Numbered from the stretch's first letter, positions 35,099-43,181 are shown. The stretch: DNA of 64,000 nt from JADJPF01 sp964492845 (GCA_964492845.1 CAZBMZ010000017.1:1-64000); one strand, 5' to 3'. Made by a program: numbers and translations. The notes: generated by a model from the sequence alone, not told the origin.

Positions 35099-35123
35099 CC
35101 AAGACAAGTTGTCTTGGTATAAA
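35099..35123 (+). promoter_or_regulatory. 19-bp palindromic operator plus -10 element before the TerD operon
   Basis: A perfect palindrome CCAAGACAA-G-TTGTCTTGG (35099-35117) directly abuts a -10-like TATAAA (35118-35123). No consensus -35 is found at the right distance, because the palindrome occupies that place. This is the arrangement of an operator for a dimeric regulator, acting as either a repressor site or an activator site. Read-through hairpin function is unlikely, as no T tract follows. It lies 72 bases before the first terD. Confidence 0.55.
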
Positions 35124-35188
35124 ATAGCCTGTAAAAATCAAGTTCAAAATTTCCTAATTTATTTACTATTATTTAAGGAGGCATAACT

Positions 35189-35764
35189 ATGGGTATTTCT
35201 TTACAAAAAGGTGGTAACATTTCTTTAACTAAGGCAGAACCAGGACTGGAAAAAATCATTGTAGGACTGGGTTGGGACGCTCGCTCTACAGATGGTGCAG
35301 CTTTTGACCTAGATGCTAGTATTTTTATGGTTACTGCTGCTGGTAAAGTCAGATCTGATTATGATTTTATTTTCTATAACAACCGCGTTTCTACAGATGG
35401 TTCAGTAGAACATTTAGGTGACAATACTACAGGAGTAGGTGAAGGTGATGATGAAGTAATTAGAATAGATTTGATGAAAATTCCTGATGAAATCACCAGA
35501 TTAGTTTTTGCAGTGTCTATTTATGAAGCTGAAGCTCGTCGCCAAAATTTCGGTATGGTAGCTTCGGCATTTATCCGTATTCTTAACAATGCTACTCGTA
35601 GCGAAATTTCCCGCTATGATCTCTCTGAAGATGCAAGTTTAGAAACCTCTATGATTTTTGGTGAAGTTTATCGCCATAATACAGAATGGAAGTTTAAAGC
35701 TGTAGGACAAGGTTTTAGAGGTGGTTTTGCTGAATTAATTCGTACTTTTGGGGTAAATGTTTAG
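35189..35764 (+). CDS. TerD family calcium-binding stress protein
   Basis: Encodes 191 aa, the standard TerD length. The beta-sandwich binds Ca2+ through acidic loops, seen here as FDLDAS (39-44) and the GDN...GDDE loop (77-89), both intact. Conserved LGWD, YNN and the GQGFRGGFAELIRTFGVNV C-terminus are present. TerD proteins are part of tellurite/chemical/phage-stress (Ter) systems associated with the membrane. Strong ribosome site AAGGAGG. It is the first gene of a three-gene TerD cluster; the palindrome just upstream probably controls the unit. Similar to TerD/TerE/CABP/GSP18 proteins; the exact paralogue name cannot be assigned. Confidence 0.92.
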   Translation: MGISLQKGGNISLTKAEPGLEKIIVGLGWDARSTDGAAFDLDASIFMVTAAGKVRSDYDFIFYNNRVSTDGSVEHLGDNTTGVGEGDDEVIRIDLMKIPDEITRLVFAVSIYEAEARRQNFGMVASAFIRILNNATRSEISRYDLSEDASLETSMIFGEVYRHNTEWKFKAVGQGFRGGFAELIRTFGVNV

Positions 35765-35782
35765 TATCTTACCGGAGGTAGT

Positions 35783-36361
35783 ATGCCAGTAAATTTATCA
35801 AAAGGCCAAAGAATTTCTTTAGAAAAAGAGTCAGGCCAAAAATTAAGTAAAGTGATAATGGGACTTGGCTGGGATCAAAAAAAAGGTGGTTGGTTGTCTT
35901 TTCTTTCTAGCGGGGGTGATATTGATTTAGACGCATCTTGCATTTCATTTGATGAAAACAAAAATATGGTAGATTCTATTTGGTTTCGTCAACTGCGTAG
36001 CAAAGATGGAAGTATTAAACATAGTGGAGATAATCGCACTGGAGAGGGTGAAGGTGATGATGAATCAATTTTTGTTGACTTGTCTGCTATCCCACAAAAT
36101 GTAAAATACTTAGTCTTTACTATTAGCAGCTTTACAGGTCAAACATTTGAAGCCATTAATAATGCTTTTTGCCGTTTAGTTAATCAAGCTAATAATCAAG
36201 AGATTGCAAGATACAACCTTACTGGGGGAGGAAAATACACTGCTCAAATAATGGTTAAACTCTACCGTCATGAAGGTGAATGGAAAATGCATGCTGTAGG
36301 AGAAGGAACTTCTGGCAGCACTTTTAAAGATATGTTGCCAGCAATACAATCTCAGCTTTAA
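35783..36361 (+). CDS. TerD family protein, second paralogue
   Basis: Encodes 192 aa with ribosome site CGGAGGT, 18 bases after the first terD. The fold markers are kept: MGLGWDQ, IDLDAS (47-52) and GDN...GEGDDE (82-94) with all Ca2+-ligand acids. It differs from the first paralogue by a short insertion before IDLDAS (KKGGWLSFLSSGGD, about 33-46) and WFRQ in place of YNN, features of TerZ/TerX-like members. Part of the same operon, so it probably acts with the other TerD and the PspA fusion. The specific subgroup is uncertain. Confidence 0.9.
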   Translation: MPVNLSKGQRISLEKESGQKLSKVIMGLGWDQKKGGWLSFLSSGGDIDLDASCISFDENKNMVDSIWFRQLRSKDGSIKHSGDNRTGEGEGDDESIFVDLSAIPQNVKYLVFTISSFTGQTFEAINNAFCRLVNQANNQEIARYNLTGGGKYTAQIMVKLYRHEGEWKMHAVGEGTSGSTFKDMLPAIQSQL

Positions 36362-36405
36362 ACTAAAGTTTTATTAATATTATTTTCAGGGTCTTGGGGG
36401 TTAAG

Positions 36406-37923
36406 ATGGGAATATTTGATCGTCTTTCAAATATTTTAAAATCAAAAAAGAGTTCTGAACAGGAACAAACACAAGACCCTGAAAAAGCTTTTAATAAAAT
36501 GATTGAAGGTATAGATAAAGCAATTGAAGAGGCACGAACTTATGTTGCTGAATTTACTAGCATAGAAAATAAGCTTTACCAAGAAAAGTCCGCTGCACTG
36601 CAAAAAGCAAAAGAATTTCAAGCCCAAGTAGAAAGAGCCATCCTAACTGGCCGCGATGGTTTAGCACAAGAAGCTATTCTAAAAAAACAAGAGTATGAAA
36701 ATATCGCCGCTGAATACCAAAGACAAATAACCGCACAAGAAAATGTTTCTAACCAAGTAAAACAACAACTGCAAACACTAACTAAGAAGCGAAGTGAAGC
36801 AAAGCATAACCGAGATTTATTAGTTGCCCGTCAACGTTCCTTGGAAATTCAGCAAAAAATGAATCAAGTAGTTCAAGGAACATCAGGAAATTTATTTAGC
36901 GAAATGGATCAACTTGAACAAAGCATGCGTCAAGCTGAAGCCTTAGCAGAAGCACAAGCTGAGTTAAATGGCTTATCAAGAACTCCATCTAACAACTTGA
37001 CTAGCAATTTGCCAAGTCCATCAACGTTAAACACATCTGCAATAGATGAATTATCCGTTTTAGAGAGTAAAGCAAAAGCTCAAGACCAGCTAAAAGAAAT
37101 TCGTAGCCGCTTTGAACCAGCTAAAACAGATTTATGGTTTGATGAACCATCTAAAACAGCTATAAAACCTGAAAACAAAAAAGATATTTGGTTTAATGAA
37201 GAGCCTAAAACAACTACAAAAATTGAAAATAAGCCTAAAAAAGACTTATGGTTTAATGAATCCTCTAAACCGAATGACAAAAAAACATCTAATAAAGAAG
37301 TTTCTAAACAAATTTGGTTTGATGAACCTATAAAAAATATTTCTCGTGCAACTGCTAATTTGCCTAATCAGACAACACTAGTAAAAGGTGCTAATACTTC
37401 TTTATCTAAAATAGTTTCTCCATTAAATAAATTGTCTATACATTTAGGATGGGAAATTGCTAACTCATCTAAATCAATTGAATTAAATAGCAATTGTGTA
37501 TTGATTACAAAAACCGGAAAAGTACGTAATAAAACAGATTTTATTTATTATAACAATCCTAGTTCTTCTTGTGGTGCAGTTAAACATCTGGGCGAAGACA
37601 AATCGCTACAGGATAATGAAATTATTGAAGTAGACTTTGCTAAACTTTCACCTGAAATTACTAAAATAGTTTTTTCTGTAATGATTTACCAAGCAGAAAC
37701 ACGTAGGCAAACATTTCAAAATATTCCTTCTGTTTGGTTAAGAGTGCTAAATGTTCAAAAAGAAGTAGTTACATTTCTTTATACCAATCGAGGATTAGAA
37801 ACTGTTTTGATCTTAGGGGAGATTTACTTACATAAAAATGAATGGAAATTTAAAGCAATAGGACAAGGTTTTACAGCAGGTCTTGTAGCTTTACTTAATA
37901 GTTATGGAGTTGAAGTAAAATAA
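36406..37923 (+). CDS. PspA/IM30-TerD fusion protein
   Basis: Encodes 505 aa from the ATG at 36406 (a TTG twelve bases upstream is the alternative; PspA proteins start MG[IL]F, matching the ATG). Residues 1-185 are a PspA/IM30 (Vipp1) coiled coil: MGIFDRLSNILKSK, then long heptad helices. A Ser/Pro/Lys-rich linker (about 190-325) contains four copies of a [DQ][LI]WF[DN]E motif (near 242, 260, 280 and 302). Residues about 330-505 are a TerD domain (LGWEIANSS, YYNNPSSSC, GQGFTAGLVALLNSYGVEVK). The Ca2+ ligands are degenerate: IELNSN instead of D-L-D, and GEDKSLQDNE instead of GDN..GEGDDE. PspA protects and remodels stressed membranes, so the fusion probably brings TerD partners to the membrane. 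Confidence 0.85.
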   Translation: MGIFDRLSNILKSKKSSEQEQTQDPEKAFNKMIEGIDKAIEEARTYVAEFTSIENKLYQEKSAALQKAKEFQAQVERAILTGRDGLAQEAILKKQEYENIAAEYQRQITAQENVSNQVKQQLQTLTKKRSEAKHNRDLLVARQRSLEIQQKMNQVVQGTSGNLFSEMDQLEQSMRQAEALAEAQAELNGLSRTPSNNLTSNLPSPSTLNTSAIDELSVLESKAKAQDQLKEIRSRFEPAKTDLWFDEPSKTAIKPENKKDIWFNEEPKTTTKIENKPKKDLWFNESSKPNDKKTSNKEVSKQIWFDEPIKNISRATANLPNQTTLVKGANTSLSKIVSPLNKLSIHLGWEIANSSKSIELNSNCVLITKTGKVRNKTDFIYYNNPSSSCGAVKHLGEDKSLQDNEIIEVDFAKLSPEITKIVFSVMIYQAETRRQTFQNIPSVWLRVLNVQKEVVTFLYTNRGLETVLILGEIYLHKNEWKFKAIGQGFTAGLVALLNSYGVEVK

Positions 37924-37957
37924 ACTTACTGGATACTAAAAAATTAAAGGGGAAAAA

Positions 37958-39523
37958 ATGGCTTTTGATTATGATTACATTATTATTGGTTCAGGCTTTG
38001 GTGGCAGTGTTGCAGCACATCGGCTGACGGAAAAAGGCTATCGTGTAGCGGTTCTTGAATGTGGCCGGCGTTATCGTAATCAAGATTTCCCTAAAACCAA
38101 TTGGAATGTGCGCAAATATGTTTGGGCACCTCAGTTAGGTATGTATGGAATTATGCGTTATACCTTGCTTCCAGATTTGCTAGTGGTTAGCGGTTCTGGT
38201 GTAGGAGGTGGAAGTTTAGTTTATGCTAGCACTCTTTATATTCCAAAAGATGCTTTTTTCCAAAGCGAGCAATGGCGAGGTCTTAAGGATTGGAAAAAAG
38301 AGTTAATGCCACATTATCAGACAGCAGAAAAAATGTTAGGTGTAGTTGATGCAACTTTTCGAGGCCCAGCAGATGAAGCCTTAAAACTTTGTGCTGAGGA
38401 TATTGGCAAAGGTCATACATTTAGATCTACTCGTATTGGTATTTTTACAGGAGAAGCAGGAAAAACCGTTCCAGATCCTTTTTTTGGTGGCAAAGGGCCT
38501 GATCGTACTGGCTGCACGCTTTGCGGTGGTTGTATGGTAGGTTGTCGTCATGGAGCAAAAAATAGTTTAGATAAAAACTATCTTTATTTTGCTGAAGCAG
38601 ATGGAGCAAAAGTCTTTCCTGAAAGAACCGTTGTTGATGTAGCCGAAATTGCAGGTGGCGGTTATCGTGTAACAAGCCACGCTAGCGGGGCTTGGGTAAA
38701 TAAAGATCGCCAAGAATTAACTTCTAAGGGTGTAGTTTTTTCTGCTGGTGTGCTTGGAACAATGAAATTAATGATGGATTGTAAGTTACGTGGTTCATTG
38801 CCTAAATTATCTAATCAATTAGGACGTTTTGTTCGCACCAATAGCGAATCAGTTTTAGCAGTAACCGCTAGAAATAAAGATAAAGATTATTCTAAAGGCA
38901 TTGCAATTGCATCTAGCATTTTTCCTGACGAACATACTCATATTGAAATGGTAAGATTTCCTGCTGGTTCAGATATTAATACCTTTATGTTTGTTTATTT
39001 AACTGCTGATGGTTCAAAGCTTACTCGTCCATTGAAATTTTTATCTAACATTGTTAAACATCCTGTAGATTTTTGCCGTAGCATTTGGCCTTTTGATTGG
39101 GCCAAACGTAGCACAATAGTTTTAGCTATGCAAACTCTGGATAATTCTATAAGACTAATTCCAAAACGAAGTTTAAGCGGCTCTATTAAATTACTTACAT
39201 CTCAAGAACATGGAGAAGCTAACCCCAAATATATTCCTGTAGCAAACGATATAACTCGAAGACTTGCGGAAAAAATAGATGGAATTCCTAAATCAGCTAC
39301 AACGGAAGTTTTTTTAAGTTGTCCTGTTACAGCACATATTTTAGGCGGTGCCTGCATAGGGGATAGCCCAGAAAAAGGAGTAATTGACCCAGAAGGCCGG
39401 GTTTTTGGCTATGACAATATGTATGTTTGTGATGGCTCAATGATTACAGGAAATGTGGGGGTCAATCCTTCTTTAACTATTACCGCGTTATCTGAGTATG
39501 TAATGAGCCATGTACAAGCTTAG
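37958..39523 (+). CDS. GMC-type FAD oxidoreductase with cysteine cluster
   Basis: Encodes 521 aa. The N-terminus is a Rossmann FAD site (IIIGSGFGGSVAA, 8-20). SGSGVGGGSLVYA (78-90) and the C-terminal CDGSMITGNVGVNPSLTITALSE are typical of the GMC superfamily, cholesterol-oxidase side. A cysteine motif C186-x2-C-x2-C-x3-C196 (TGCTLCGGCMVGCRHGAKN) suggests a 4Fe-4S cluster, known from a subgroup of cholesterol-oxidase-like GMC proteins. The catalytic His region is AHILGGACIGDSPEKG. It would oxidise an alcohol or hydroxylated lipid; substrate unknown. It follows the PspA::TerD gene by 34 bases with ribosome site AAAGGGG, so it may belong to the same transcript. Confidence 0.85.
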   Translation: MAFDYDYIIIGSGFGGSVAAHRLTEKGYRVAVLECGRRYRNQDFPKTNWNVRKYVWAPQLGMYGIMRYTLLPDLLVVSGSGVGGGSLVYASTLYIPKDAFFQSEQWRGLKDWKKELMPHYQTAEKMLGVVDATFRGPADEALKLCAEDIGKGHTFRSTRIGIFTGEAGKTVPDPFFGGKGPDRTGCTLCGGCMVGCRHGAKNSLDKNYLYFAEADGAKVFPERTVVDVAEIAGGGYRVTSHASGAWVNKDRQELTSKGVVFSAGVLGTMKLMMDCKLRGSLPKLSNQLGRFVRTNSESVLAVTARNKDKDYSKGIAIASSIFPDEHTHIEMVRFPAGSDINTFMFVYLTADGSKLTRPLKFLSNIVKHPVDFCRSIWPFDWAKRSTIVLAMQTLDNSIRLIPKRSLSGSIKLLTSQEHGEANPKYIPVANDITRRLAEKIDGIPKSATTEVFLSCPVTAHILGGACIGDSPEKGVIDPEGRVFGYDNMYVCDGSMITGNVGVNPSLTITALSEYVMSHVQA

Positions 39524-39541
39524 GTGATAAAGCTTTATCTA

Positions 39542-40504
39542 TTATTCTTTAGATATATATGTTAATAAAGAGTTACTATTAAAATTAGCTCTATCACAAA
39601 TTACTTGTCCAACTAATTTACTATTTGAATTAAGAGTTAGCATTCCTTCTGGCATGTTGACTGTTCCATAAAATTTTGTATTGCTATTAAGTTTAACTTC
39701 ACCATTTTTAACATTTACAATTAAATTTGCTATTTTTTTAGCATCCCCTATTTTGGAATTACTATTTAAGGTTAAACTATTTTGGATATTAATAGTTACT
39801 TTACCTCTTATTTCTACTAGTGTATTAGAATTTAATTCTAAAGATTGCAGATTATATGTAGTTTCTTTATTATCTACACCTAATATAAAAGCTGATTTGC
39901 CATGCGCCCTTAAAATTCCATAACTACCTTCTGGCACAGCTAACACCAAGTTATATCTGCGAGTTAAAACCAAATCCCGAATAGTAGAAAAATCGCCAGG
40001 GCTATCTCCTTTTATTAAAAAAACATCTCTTGTTCCTTTAGGTTCAGCAACAGAAGGAATTTGATTAATTGTTACTGCGTCAGTACGAGTAATTATATGA
40101 TTTATTGTAGAACTACCTTTTAACTTAATTATGTAGTTTGATGGGTATTGATTTCCATCTCCTATAACTGTTCCTTTATAAGACGCATTTTCTGATTTAT
40201 CAATCTCTGGACTTCCTGGAACATAAATATCCCCTATTACAGTTGCATTTCCATTTATATCAAAAGATTCTCCTGATAAAACTCTTACTGAACCTTCAAC
40301 TTTTCCGCCTCCATTTAGTTTTGGGCTACGACGTGTTATCAAAGTATTATTTGGGATTTGCAACGTAGGTTTAACGCTTGTGCTTACATTGTTTTGTGCT
40401 GTAACAGCATAATTCACTACTCTATCAAACCTACTAGTAGTTGATAGTATAATTACACTAACTAACAGACATATTAACATTAAACCTCTATATCTTTTTT
40501 GCAT
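39542..40504 (-). CDS. secreted repeat protein with LNSN beta-strand repeats
   Basis: Encodes 320 aa. A signal peptide or anchor (about 1-24) is followed by KLNGGGKVEGSVRVLSGESFDINGNATVIGDIYVPG, a rung-like pattern of a right-handed beta solenoid, like polymer-forming cytoskeletal (bactofilin-like) or choice-of-anchor-type proteins. In the C-terminal half are five copies of LNSN[ST]-type motifs (LELNSNTLV, LTLNSNSKI, VKLNSNTKF, LTLNSNSKL, ANFNSNSLL), separated by about 17-25 residues. I do not know a named family for the whole. It is convergent with the GMC gene (18-base gap with a small GATAAAGCTTTATC palindrome at 39526-39539). Confidence 0.65.
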   Translation of the reverse strand: MQKRYRGLMLICLLVSVIILSTTSRFDRVVNYAVTAQNNVSTSVKPTLQIPNNTLITRRSPKLNGGGKVEGSVRVLSGESFDINGNATVIGDIYVPGSPEIDKSENASYKGTVIGDGNQYPSNYIIKLKGSSTINHIITRTDAVTINQIPSVAEPKGTRDVFLIKGDSPGDFSTIRDLVLTRRYNLVLAVPEGSYGILRAHGKSAFILGVDNKETTYNLQSLELNSNTLVEIRGKVTINIQNSLTLNSNSKIGDAKKIANLIVNVKNGEVKLNSNTKFYGTVNMPEGMLTLNSNSKLVGQVICDRANFNSNSLLTYISKE

Positions 40505-40603
40505 GATTGAATCTCTTTTCTATAAATTTTATTGATTATCTACTACTTTGTACAAAAACTCACTTAGCTCTTACCTAGTATTTTTATTTTCTACACTAAG
40601 ATA

Positions 40604-40639
40604 TTGACAAAATTTTTATTTTAATTAGAATTATTCTAA
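40604..40639 (+). promoter_or_regulatory. promoter with PerR/Fur-like box for the pirin-dps operon
   Basis: A consensus -35 TTGACA (40604-40609) and TAGAAT (40626-40631) are 16 bases apart. A perfect 7-1-7 inverted repeat TTAGAAT-T-ATTCTAA (40625-40639) overlaps the -10. It differs from the PerR box consensus TTATAATNATTATAA at one symmetric position per arm. This geometry is that of Fur-family (PerR, Fur, Zur) operators, placed for repression of the pirin and dps genes. Confidence 0.6.
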
Positions 40640-40670
40640 ATTTAATTATAAAAATAATACTGGAGGGTTT

Positions 40671-41360
40671 ATGAAAGTCAGACTTAGCAATGAACGTGGA
40701 AGAACAGAAATAGATTGGTTAGACAGCTATCATAGCTTTTCATTTAACTATTATCATGATCCAGAATATGTACATTTTCGCAGTTTACGAGTAATTAACG
40801 AAGATTATGTAAAGGCTGGCGCGGGATTTGCGTCACATTCTCATCAGAATATGGAAATTATTACTTATATTTTATCTGGCGAATTAGCACATAAAGATAG
40901 TCTTGGTAATGGTTCTACTATAAAAGCGGGAGAAATTCAGCGTATGAGTGCTGGTACTGGAATTACTCATAGTGAATATAATGCTTCTCAAAAAGATTCT
41001 GTCCATCTGCTACAAATTTGGATAATACCTGAAAAGAAAGGTATAGAACCTGGTTATGAACAAAAGTCTATTTCTGTTATAAATGGACAATGGCAATTAA
41101 TTGCTTCAAAAGAAGTAAGTGAAACAGCAGTAAAAATACATCAAGATGCTAACTTATTTGTAACTAAGTTATTAGCAAATCAATCAATTAACTATAAAAT
41201 GTCTCCAAACCGGCATATTTGGATTCAAGTAGCAAAAGGAAGCGTTTTTCTTAATGATAAATTACTAAATCAAGGCGATGGGATTGCTATTAGTGAAAAA
41301 ACGGACTTAGCATTTTTAGCTAAAACAGACTCAGAAATATTACTTTTTGATTTGGCTTAA
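40671..41360 (+). CDS. pirin family protein (YhhW-like)
   Basis: Encodes 229 aa. It is a bicupin of the pirin family: DWLDSYHSFSFNYYHDPEYVHFRSLRVINEDYV start, metal histidines in GFASHSHQNMEIITYILSGEL (near 57-75), and the MSAGTGITHSE motif. Bacterial YhhW-like pirins bind Fe or Ni and can open quercetin rings; a general oxidative-stress role is discussed. Ribosome site TGGAGG before ATG. It forms an operon with dps (29-base gap) downstream of a PerR/Fur-type operator, which fits a peroxide- or metal-stress regulon. Specific enzymatic function not certain. Confidence 0.9.
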   Translation: MKVRLSNERGRTEIDWLDSYHSFSFNYYHDPEYVHFRSLRVINEDYVKAGAGFASHSHQNMEIITYILSGELAHKDSLGNGSTIKAGEIQRMSAGTGITHSEYNASQKDSVHLLQIWIIPEKKGIEPGYEQKSISVINGQWQLIASKEVSETAVKIHQDANLFVTKLLANQSINYKMSPNRHIWIQVAKGSVFLNDKLLNQGDGIAISEKTDLAFLAKTDSEILLFDLA

Positions 41361-41389
41361 TAAATATTGATACCTCAAGGAGAAAATGT

Positions 41390-41863
41390 ATGACACCCAA
41401 TATTGGATTAACAGCAGAACAACGAGCCGAAGTAGTAGAAATACTTCACACTTTACTAGCAGATGAATATGTACTTTACACTAAAACCAGAAATTATCAT
41501 TGGAATATAACTGGTTCAAATTTTAGTGAGTTACATAAATTTTTTGAAACACAATATGATGAGCTAGACACAATTATTGATGATGTTGCAGAAAGAGTCC
41601 GTGCTTTAGGAAGTAAAACTATGGCAACACTGCGAGAATTTTCTGAAAAGGCTCGTGTAAGTGAACGCCCTAGCGAATATCCTAACGCTCAAACTATGTT
41701 GGCTACTTTGTTAGCTGATCATGAATTAGTGATTAATCATTTACGTAAAGATTTGCAAGTTTGTAATGATCATAATGATGCAGGAACTGGCGATTTTCTA
41801 ACAGGGTTGATGGAACAACATGAAAAAATGGCTTGGATGTTAAGATCTTATTTAGAAGATTAA
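41390..41863 (+). CDS. dps: Dps, ferritin-like DNA-binding stress protein
   Basis: Encodes 157 aa, the family length. The ferroxidase signature of Dps is complete: YHWNITGSNFSELHKFFETQYDELDTIIDDVAERVRALG (His near 37, Asp/Glu near 64-68), provided jointly by two subunits of the dodecamer. It stores iron while using up H2O2 and shields DNA. The N-terminus is short and not Lys-rich, so DNA binding may be weak. Second gene of the pirin-dps operon under a PerR/Fur-like box; ends at a strong shared terminator. Confidence 0.93.
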   Translation: MTPNIGLTAEQRAEVVEILHTLLADEYVLYTKTRNYHWNITGSNFSELHKFFETQYDELDTIIDDVAERVRALGSKTMATLREFSEKARVSERPSEYPNAQTMLATLLADHELVINHLRKDLQVCNDHNDAGTGDFLTGLMEQHEKMAWMLRSYLED

Positions 41864-41880
41864 GTAATTTTGCAGTAAGT

Positions 41881-41904
41881 GATAAAGCCCCTCGGGGCTT
41901 TATC
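41881..41904. terminator. shared terminator between dps and the MFS gene
   Basis: Stem GATAAAGCCC (41881-41890) with GGGCTTTATC (41895-41904) and a CTCG tetraloop. It includes the stop codon of the minus-strand MFS gene and lies 17 bases after the dps stop. GC-rich compared with its surroundings, strong for both directions, though the T tract is short. Confidence 0.7.
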
Positions 41905-43054
41905 GTCCTAAAAATGTAAGTATTAAAGCAATTAAAGTTAATCCACCTCCAGCAAGTCCTAACCAATTTGGATGTAGGCTTCCTATGACCCATCCCCCCA
42001 TCAAAGGGGCGGCAATTCGAGAAAAACTTTCTATAGATGAAGTGACACCTAACACACCACCGCGCCGGTCTTCTGGAGCCGCTTGAGTAATTAAACTTGT
42101 AAGTGATGGACGAGTCATACCAGTTCCAAAGGAAAAAAAGACTGCTACAATAATTAACTTCCACCAAACATCAACAAAAACTATGCTTAGTAGTCCTATC
42201 ATATTAGCTAATAAGCCAATCATTAAAGCTTTAGTTTCACCTAATCTTTTAACTATTGGGCTAACTGCTCCACCCTGCCAAATTATTCCAAATAACCCAA
42301 CTACAGCTAGGAAATAGCCCGTATCACGTGCAGTAAAACTTAATTGCTTTAAGGCATAAAGAGCAAACATTGAGGTATATAAATTAAAAGGAAGAACAAA
42401 AAAGAGGAAAATTGCTAATAAATTTCTTAGGCTAGAAATTTTAAAGTATTCAATAACTCTTAGATAAACAAACAACCCACCTTTTCTATCTGGGCTAAGA
42501 CGACGTTTTGGTTCTTTTAACAAGAAAAATGTCCCTGTGATGCTAATTAAAGAACAAAGAGCAGCAGCATAAGCAGGCCATTGATAGCCATAAACAGAGA
42601 GAAAGCCACCTAAAGCAGGGCCAAATAAAAACCCTAGTCCAAAAGCAACACCAATCAAGGCATAACCCTTAGTCCATTCTTCTGGTTCAAGTACATCGCT
42701 AATATAAGCTTGTGTTACAGTAACATTGCCGCCAGAAAATCCATCAATTATACGAGAGACAAATAACCAAACAATTGAATGAGGTAAAAACAGTGCTGTA
42801 CCTAAAAGAAGAAAACCTGTAAAAGAGCCTAATTGACTATAAAGTAGTAATGGCCGTCGTCCAAATCGGTCGCTCATTTCGCCTAAAATAGGCCCAGCAA
42901 TAAACTGACAAATAGAGTAACTAGCGACTAGCAAACCAACTAAAAAGTCAGAAAGTTGTAAGCTTTTAGCATAATAAGGTAAAAGAGGGAGGATAATACT
43001 AAAACCTAACAGATCTACCCAAACAATAAGAAATATTGGTAAGAGCTTTTTCAT
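41900..43054 (-). CDS. MFS transporter, TetA-like drug:H+ antiporter family
   Basis: Encodes 384 aa with about twelve membrane segments. MFS motifs: GEMSDRFGRRP (loop 2-3, near 60-70) and the TetA/DHA1 pattern LLPYYAKSL...GLLVASYSICQFIAGP and GLGFLFGPALGGFLS. This is the DHA1 group that includes tetracycline and multidrug exporters. Substrate unknown; calling it tetracycline resistance would go beyond the sequence. It is monocistronic, convergent with dps, with the terminator overlapping its stop. Confidence 0.88.
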   Translation of the reverse strand: MKKLLPIFLIVWVDLLGFSIILPLLPYYAKSLQLSDFLVGLLVASYSICQFIAGPILGEMSDRFGRRPLLLYSQLGSFTGFLLLGTALFLPHSIVWLFVSRIIDGFSGGNVTVTQAYISDVLEPEEWTKGYALIGVAFGLGFLFGPALGGFLSVYGYQWPAYAAALCSLISITGTFFLLKEPKRRLSPDRKGGLFVYLRVIEYFKISSLRNLLAIFLFFVLPFNLYTSMFALYALKQLSFTARDTGYFLAVVGLFGIIWQGGAVSPIVKRLGETKALMIGLLANMIGLLSIVFVDVWWKLIIVAVFFSFGTGMTRPSLTSLITQAAPEDRRGGVLGVTSSIESFSRIAAPLMGGWVIGSLHPNWLGLAGGGLTLIALILTFLGR

Positions 43055-43181
43055 TTTTCTACTCAGTTGAATGTTTAAAAATAGTTTTCCAGTATACTAC
43101 AGATAAATAATCAAGCTAGTAGGTTTGGAGCAAGAAAGATCGCTACTTTTTGCCAATTAAGCTTAAAAGTAAAAAGCAGTT

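Noticed and set aside
35063..35188. Sigma-54 promoter before the PspA-containing operon
   Set aside because: No TGGCAC-N5-TTGCA-like pair is present; only the palindrome and a -10-like TATAAA are seen.
39526..39539. GATAAAGCTTTATC palindrome as terminator between the GMC gene and the LNSN gene
   Set aside because: It has no loop beyond AGCT and only five stem pairs, so it is too weak to list as a terminator.
41733..42167. 144-aa reverse ORF overlapping dps and the MFS gene
   Set aside because: It runs through the shared terminator and two well-supported genes and shows no domain.
41900..43054. Tetracycline resistance gene label for the MFS transporter
   Set aside because: The DHA1/TetA-like pattern covers many substrates; nothing in the sequence fixes tetracycline.
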